NCBI GenBank assembly: GCA_964035795.1
Contig: OZ038322.1
Span: 2,390,264-2,454,263 of the forward strand
Length of the DNA stretch: 64,000 bases
From: Pterobdella sp. o SKG-2022
Lineage: Eukaryota > Annelida > Clitellata > Hirudinida > Piscicolidae
Reading direction: 5' to 3'
Positions 58,106-64,000 of this stretch are shown here, one piece after another. The notes under the pieces were generated by a model, which saw only the letters and a program-made list of their open reading frames with translations, made no database searches and was not told the origin of the DNA. The position numbers were made by a program, and so were the translations under genes. Every line of letters starts with the position of its first letter. Position 1 is the first letter of the stretch.

Positions 58106-61100
58106 GTGCTCAAACTGGAGTTAATATTCTATTTTTTTTGTTATAATTTCTTAATTCTCAACACGAATGAGTTTTCAAACATATATTTTTCAATTCACTC
58201 CAAGGTTCTGTTGCCAGAGCCATTTTATCAAAAGTATGATTTTTTCTTTAAACATCACGTCGCTCGGAGTTACCTCAAGCGTCTGTTTGCTAAAAACATT
58301 TCTTTTAATAGTTTCAATAATCTTCGGGTCGAAACTAGATTTTTTCAACAAAAAACTTCATTTTACATTAACATTTGTCTTTTTTTTTTTTTAAATTCCA
58401 ACATGAGGAACATTTCAAGCATTTCTAGGTCAAATCACCGCAAGGTTATGTTACCAAAACTATTTTATCAAAAGTGAGATCGGTTTTGTAAACTCACTTT
58501 CGCTTGGATTCACCGCAAACTTCTTTTCGCTAACAACCTTTTTCCTACTTGTTTTCGTCATGTCGAAACTGGATTTTTTGTGCTCAAACTGGAGTTAATA
58601 TTCTATTTTTTTTATTATAATTTCTTAATTCTCAACACGAATGAGTTTTCAAGCATATATTTTTCAACTCACTCCAAGGTTCTGTTGCCAGAGCCATTTT
58701 ATCAAAAGTATGATTTTTTCTTTAAACATCACCTCGCTCGGAGTTACCTCAAGCGTCTGTTTGCTAAAAATATTTCTTCTAATAGTTTCAATAATCTTCG
58801 GGTCGAAACTAGATTTTTTCAACAAATAACTTGATTTCACATTAACATTTGTCGTTTTTTTTTTTGAAATTTCAACATGAGGAAAATTTCAAGCATTTTT
58901 AGGTCAAGTCACCGCAAGGTTATGTTACCAAAACTATTTTATCAAAAGTGAGATCGGTTTTGTAAACTCACTTTCGCTTGGATTCACCGCAAACTTCTTT
59001 TCGCTAACAACCTTTTTCCTACTTGTTTTCGTCATGTCGAAACTGGATTTTTTGTGCTCAAACTGGAGTTAATATTCTATTTTTTTTGTTATACTTTCTA
59101 AATTCTCAACACGAATGAGTTTTCAAGCATATATTTTTCAACTCACTCCAAGGTTCTGTTGCCAGAGCCATTTTATCAAAAGTATGATTTTTTCTTTAAA
59201 CATCACCTCGCTCGGAGTTACCTCAAGCGTCTGTTTGCTAACAACATTTCTTCTAATAGTTTCAATAATCTTCGGGTCGAAACTAGATTTTTTCAACAAA
59301 AAACTTCATTTTACATTTAATTTGTCTTTTTTTTTTTTTAAATTCCAACATGAGGAACATTTCAAGCATTTCTAGGTCAAGTCACCGCAAGGTTATGTTA
59401 CCAAAACTATTTTATCAAAAGTGAGATCGGTTTTGTAAACTCACTTTCGCTTGGATTCACCGCAAACTTCTTTTCGCTAACAACCTTTGTCCTACTAGTT
59501 TTCGTCATGTCGAAACTGGATTTTTTGTGCTCAAACTGGAGTTAATATTCTATTTTTTTTGTTATACTTTCTAAATTCTCAACACGAATGAGTTTTCAAG
59601 CATATATTTTTCAACTCACTCCAAGGTTTTGTTGCCAGAGCCATTTTATCAAAAGTATGATTTTTTCTTTAAACATCACCTCGCTCGGAGTTACCTCAAG
59701 CGTCTGTTTGCTAACAACATTTCTTCTAATAGTTTCAATAATCTTCGGGTCGAAACTAGATTTTTTCAACAAATAACTTGATTTTACATTAACATTTGTC
59801 GTTTTTTTTTTTGAAATTTCAACATGAGGAACATTTCAAGCATTTTTAGGTCAAGTCACCGCAAGGTTATGTTACCAAAACTATTTTATCAAAAGTGAGA
59901 TCGGTTTTGTAAACTCACTTTCGCTTGGATTCACCGCAAACTTCTTTTCGCTAACAACCTTTGTCCTACTAGTTTTCGTCATGTCGAAACTGGATTTTTT
60001 GTGCTCAAACTGGAGTTAATATTCTATTTTTTTTGTTATACTTTCTAAATTCTCAACACGAATGAGTTTTCAAGCATATATTTTTCAACTCACTCCAAGG
60101 TTCTGTTGCCAGAGCCATTTTATCAAAAGTATGATTTTTTCTTTAAACATCACCTCGCTCGGAGTTACCTCAAGCGTCTGTTTGCTAACAACATTTCTTT
60201 TAATAGTTTCAATAATCTTCGGGTCGAAACTAGATTTTTTCAACAAAAAACTTCATTTTACATTAACATTTGTCTTTTTTTTTTTTTTAAATTCCAACAT
60301 GAGGAACATTTCAAGCATTTCTAGGTCAAGTCACCGCAAGGTTATGTTACCAAAACTATTTTATCAAAAGTGAGATCGGTTTTGTAAACTCACTTTCGCT
60401 TGGATTCACCGCAAACTTCTTTTCGCTAACAACCTTTTTCCTACTTGTTTTCGTCATGTCGAAACTGAATTTTTTGTGCTCAAACTGGAGTTAATATTCT
60501 CTTTTTTTTGTTATAATTTCTAAATTCCAAACACGAATGAGTTTTCAAGCATATATTTTTCAACTCACTCCAAGGTTTTGTTGCCAGAGCCATTTTATCA
60601 AAAGTATGATTTTTTCTTTAAACATCACCTCGCTCGGAGTTACCTCAAGCGTCTGTTTGCTAAAAATATTTCTTCTAATAGTTTCAATAATCTTCGGGTC
60701 GAAACTAGATTTTTTCAACAAATAACTTGATTTCACATTAACATTTGTCGTTTTTTTTTTTGAAATTTCAACATGAGGAAAAATTCAAGCGTTTTTAGGT
60801 CAAGTCACCGCAAGGTTATGTTACCAAAACTATTTTATCAAAAGTGAGATCGGTTTTGTAAACTCACTTTCGCTTGGATTCACCGCAAACTTCTTTTCGC
60901 TAACAACCTTTTTCCTACTTGTTTTCGTCATGTCGAAACTGGATTTTTTGTGCTCAAACTGGAGTTAATATTCTATTTTTTTTGTTATACTTTCTAAATT
61001 CTCAACACGAATGAGTTTTCAAGCATATATTTTTCAATTCACTCCAAGGTTCTGTTGCCAGAGCCATTTTATCAAAAGTATGATTTTTTCTTTAAACATC

Positions 61101-64000
61101 ACCTCGCTCGGAGTTACCTCAAGCGTCTGTTTGCTAACAACATTTCTTCTAATAGTTTCAATAATCTTCGGGTCGAAACTAGATTTTTTCAAAAAAAAAC
61201 TTCATTTTACATTTAATTTGTCTTTTTTTTTTTTTAAATTTCAACATGAGGAAAATTTCAAGCATTTTTAGGTCAAGTCACCGCAAGGTTATGTTACCAA
61301 AACTATTTTATCAAAAGTGAGATCGGTTTTGTAAACTCACTTTCGCTTGGATTCACCGCAAACTTCTTTTCGCTAACAACCTTTTTCCTACTTGTTTTCG
61401 TCATGTCGAAACTGAATTTTTTGTGCTCAAACTGGAGTTAATATTCTCTTTTTTTTGTTATAATTTCTAAATTCCAAACACGAATGAGTTTTCAAGCATA
61501 TATTTTTCAACTCACTCCAAGGTTTTGTTGCCAGAGCCATTTTATCAAAAGTATGATTTTTTCTTTAAACATCACCTCGCTCGGAGTTACCTCAAGCGTC
61601 TGTTTGCTAAAAATATTTCTTCTAATAGTTTCAATAATCTTCGGGTCGAAACTAGATTTTTTCAACAAATAACTTGATTTCACATTAACATTTGTCGTTT
61701 TTTTTTTTGAAATTTCAACATGAGGAAAATTTCAAGCATTTTTAGGTCAAGTCACCGCAAGGTTATGTTACCAAAACTATTTTATCAAAAGTGAGATCGG
61801 TTTTGTAAACTCACTTTCGCTTGGATTCACCGCAAACTTCTTTTCGCTAACAACCTTTTTCCTACTTGTTTTCGTCATGTCGAAACTGGATTTTTTGTGC
61901 TCAAACTGGAGTTAATATTCTATTTTTTTTGTTATAATTTCTTAATTCTCAACACGAATGAGTTTTCAAACATATATTTTTCAATTCACTCCAAGGTTCT
62001 GTTGCCAGAGCCATTTTATCAAAAGTATGATTTTTTCTTTAAACATCACGTCGCTCGGAGTTACCTCAAGCGTCTGTTTGCTAAAAACATTTCTTTTAAT
62101 AGTTTCAATAATCTTCGGGTCGAAACTAGATTTTTTCAACAAAAAACTTCATTTTACATTAACATTTGTCTTTTTTTTTTTTTAAATTCCAACATGAGGA
62201 ACATTTCAAGCATTTCTCGGTCAAATCACCGCAAGGTTATGTTACCAAAACTATTTTATCAAAAGTGAGATCGGTTTTGTAAACTCACTTTCGCTTGGAT
62301 TCACCGCAAACTTCTTTTCGCTAACAACCTTTTTCCTACTTGTTTTCGTCATGTCGAAACTGGATTTTTTGTGCTCAAACTGGAGTTAATATTCTATTTT
62401 TTTTATTATAATTTCTTAATTCTCAACACGAATGAGTTTTCAAGCATATATTTTTCAATTCACTCCAAGGTTCTGTTGCCAGAGCCATTTTATCACAAGT
62501 ATGATTTTTTCTTTAAACATCACCTCGCTCGGAGTTACCTCAAGCGTCTGTTTGCTAAAAATATTTCTTCTAATAGTTTCAATAATCTTCGGGTCGAAAC
62601 TAGATTTTTTCAACAAATAACTTGATTTCACATTAACATTTGTCGTTTTTTTTTTTGAAATTTCAACATGAGGAAAATTTCAAGCATTTTTAGGTCAAGT
62701 CACCGCAAGGTTATGTTACCAAAACTATTTTATCAAAAGTGAGATCGGTTTTGTAAACTCACTTTCGCTTGGATTCACCGCAAACTTCTTTTCGCTAACA
62801 ACCTTTTTCCTACTTGTTTTCGTCATGTCGAAACTGGATTTTTTGTGCTCAAACTGGAGTTAATATTCTATTTTTTTTGTTATACTTTCTAAATTCTCAA
62901 CACGAATGAGTTTTCAAGCATATATTTTTCAACTCACTCCAAGGTTCTGTTGCCAGAGCCATTTTATCAAAAGTATGATTTTTTCTTTAAACATCACCTC
63001 GCTCGGAGTTACCTCAAGCGTCTGTTTGCTAACAACATTTCTTCTAATAGTTTCAATAATCTTCGGGTCGAAACTAGATTTTTTCAACAAAAAACTTCAT
63101 TTTACATTTAATTTGTCTTTTTTTTTTTTTAAATTCCAACATGAGGAACATTTCAAGCATTTCTAGGTCAAGTCACCGCAAGGTTATGTTACCAAAACTA
63201 TTTTATCAAAAGTGAGATCGGTTTTGTAAACTCACTTTCGCTTGGATTCACCGCAAACTTCTTTTCGCTAACAACCTTTGTCCTACTAGTTTTCGTCATG
63301 TCGAAACTGGATTTTTTGTGCTCAAAGTGGAGTTAATATTCTATTTTTTTTGTTATACTTTCTAAATTCTCAACACGAATGAGTTTTCAAGCATATATTT
63401 TTCAACTCACTCCAAGGTTCTGTTGCCAGAGCCATTTTATCAAAAGTATGATTTTTTCTTTAAACATCACCTCGCTCGGAGTTACCTCAAGCGTCTGTTT
63501 GCTAACAACATTTCTTTTAATAGTTTCAATAATCTTCGGGTCGAAACTAGATTTTTTCAACAAAAAACTTCATTTTACATTAACATTTGTCTTTTTTTTT
63601 TTTTTAAATTCCAACATGAGGAACATTTCAAGCATTTCTAGGTCAAGTCACCGCAAGGTTATGTTACCAAAACTATTTTATCAAAAGTGAGATCGGTTTT
63701 GTAAACTCACTTTCGCTTGGATTCACCGCAAACTTCTTTTCGCTAACAACCTTTTTCCTACTTGTTTTCGTCATGTCGAAACTGAATTTTTTGTGCTCAA
63801 ACTGGAGTTAATATTCTCTTTTTTTTGTTATAATTTCTAAATTCCAAACACGAATGAGTTTTCAAGCATATATTTTTCAACTCACTCCAAGGTTTTGTTG
63901 CCAGAGCCATTTTATCAAAAGTATGATTTTTTCTTTAAACATCACCTCGCTCGGAGTTACCTCAAGCGTCTGTTTGCTAAAAATATTTCTTCTAATAGTT
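58106..64000 (+). repeat. Block 13: partial 3.8-kb tandem duplication
   Basis: Landmarks 58167, 58641, 59115, 59588, 60062, 60537, 61011, 61484, 61958, 62432, 62906, 63379 and 63854. Monomer 58167 recurs at 61958 (+3,791) with CATCACGTCGCTC (58253 and 62044) and GGTCAAATCACCGC or its CGGTCAAATC variant (about 58428 and 62219). Monomers 60062 and 60537 recur at 63379 and 63854 at +3,317, one monomer less. AACCTTTGTCC is seen at about 59484, 59958 and 63275. Monomer 61011 has an unusual TTCAAAAAAAAACTTC near 61188. The array continues past the right edge. Confidence 0.86.

Larger units (their letters stand above)
1..64000 (+). repeat. 474-bp tandem satellite array, whole window
   Basis: The sequence from first to last base is one family of tandem monomers, all in the same orientation. 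The landmark GAATGAGTTTTCAAGC recurs 135 times between 362 and 63854, every 471 to 476 bp, one copy (55799) carrying a base change just after the ATG. The window opens about 113 bases into a monomer and closes inside another, so the array is longer than the window on both sides. A hand count over 1261-1740 gives about 32% GC, with more T than A and more C than G on this strand. No stretch fails to align with the monomer, so there is no inserted transposon, gene or spacer. Long homogeneous satellite arrays with higher-order structure are characteristic of eukaryotic centromeric or other heterochromatin; which compartment and which species cannot be told from the sequence. Confidence 0.99.

Noticed and set aside
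58106..58477. The longest frames in the window, 123 codons, at 27781-28152, 58106-58477 and 61897-62268
   Set aside because: They arise only where AACAAATAACTT is replaced by AACAAAAAACTT, removing a stop, and they read through the length-variable T-tract. No homology, signal or independent support for coding.
1..64000. CRISPR array
   Set aside because: The whole 474 bp repeats with no unique spacers, and no associated genes are present.
1..64000. CENP-B box (TTCG followed at fixed spacing by A and CGGG)
   Set aside because: TTCG occurs several times per monomer, but in the reference monomer neither strand has the required downstream A and CGGG at the right spacing. The nearest, CTTCGGGTCGAAAC, does not fit.
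1..64000. Assembly artefact producing the array
   Set aside because: Monomers differ by many distinct, shared and private variants arranged in consistent blocks, which simple looping of one read would not create. Exact copy numbers and T-tract lengths could still be wrong and need read support.
1..64000. Transposable element or LTR pair
   Set aside because: No terminal inverted repeats, target-site duplications, tRNA primer site or polyprotein frames. Every stretch aligns with the 474-bp monomer.

Overview
The whole 64 kb window is one uninterrupted head-to-tail satellite DNA array. I see no protein-coding gene, RNA gene, transposon, CRISPR array or unique-sequence island. The repeating monomer is about 474 bp. 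A fixed landmark (the ATG of GAATGAGTTTTCAAGC) occurs 135 times, from position 362 to position 63854, always on the same strand, with spacings of only 471 to 476 bp (mean about 473.8). One copy (55799) has a base change just after the ATG. The array runs off both ends of the window.

The organism cannot be named from this sequence. A tens-of-kilobase, AT-rich array (about 32% GC in one hand-counted monomer) with layered higher-order repeats is typical of eukaryotic heterochromatin or centromeric/pericentromeric satellite and is not expected in bacteria. Plant versus animal is not decidable here. The plus strand is T-rich and C-rich relative to its complement, so most chance open reading frames are Phe/Ser/Leu-rich and lie on the plus strand.

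The structure is nested. (1) Each 474-bp monomer consists of two diverged halves: A (about 239 bp, T-tract of 10-14 T) and B (about 234 bp, T-tract usually 8 T). (2) Each half contains two related ~20-bp cores exactly 75 bp apart, so the 75-bp unit predates the A/B duplication. (3) Monomers form sequence classes and are arranged in higher-order repeats of 2 units (945-948 bp), 3 units (1,422 bp), 4 units (1,896 bp), 5 units (2,370 bp) and 8 units (3,792 bp) in different parts of the window. (4) Blocks of several monomers recur at distances of 8.5 to 15.6 kb with shared private mutations.

Layout: 1-3.66 kb, class I monomers (CATGTGG, GCTTGATGTCACC); 3.66-8.06 kb, a 4-mer repeated 2.3 times; 8.06-11.24 kb, a mosaic with a second-hand copy of 1.0-2.0 kb; 11.24-19.2 kb, mostly 945-948-bp dimers; 19.2-26.8 kb, two adjacent copies of an 8-mer; 26.8-31.4 kb, a 3-mer; 31.4-38.7 kb, mosaic; 38.7-42.96 kb, a duplicated 5-mer; 42.96-46.26 kb, a copy of 34-37 kb; 46.26-52.0 kb, six dimers of exactly 947 bp; 52.0-58.1 kb, mosaic; 58.1-64 kb, a partial 3.8-kb duplication with one monomer gained or lost.

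No genes work together here. The signals worth attention are the repeat hierarchy, the traces of unequal exchange and gene conversion, and a few short dyad and palindrome elements present in many monomers.
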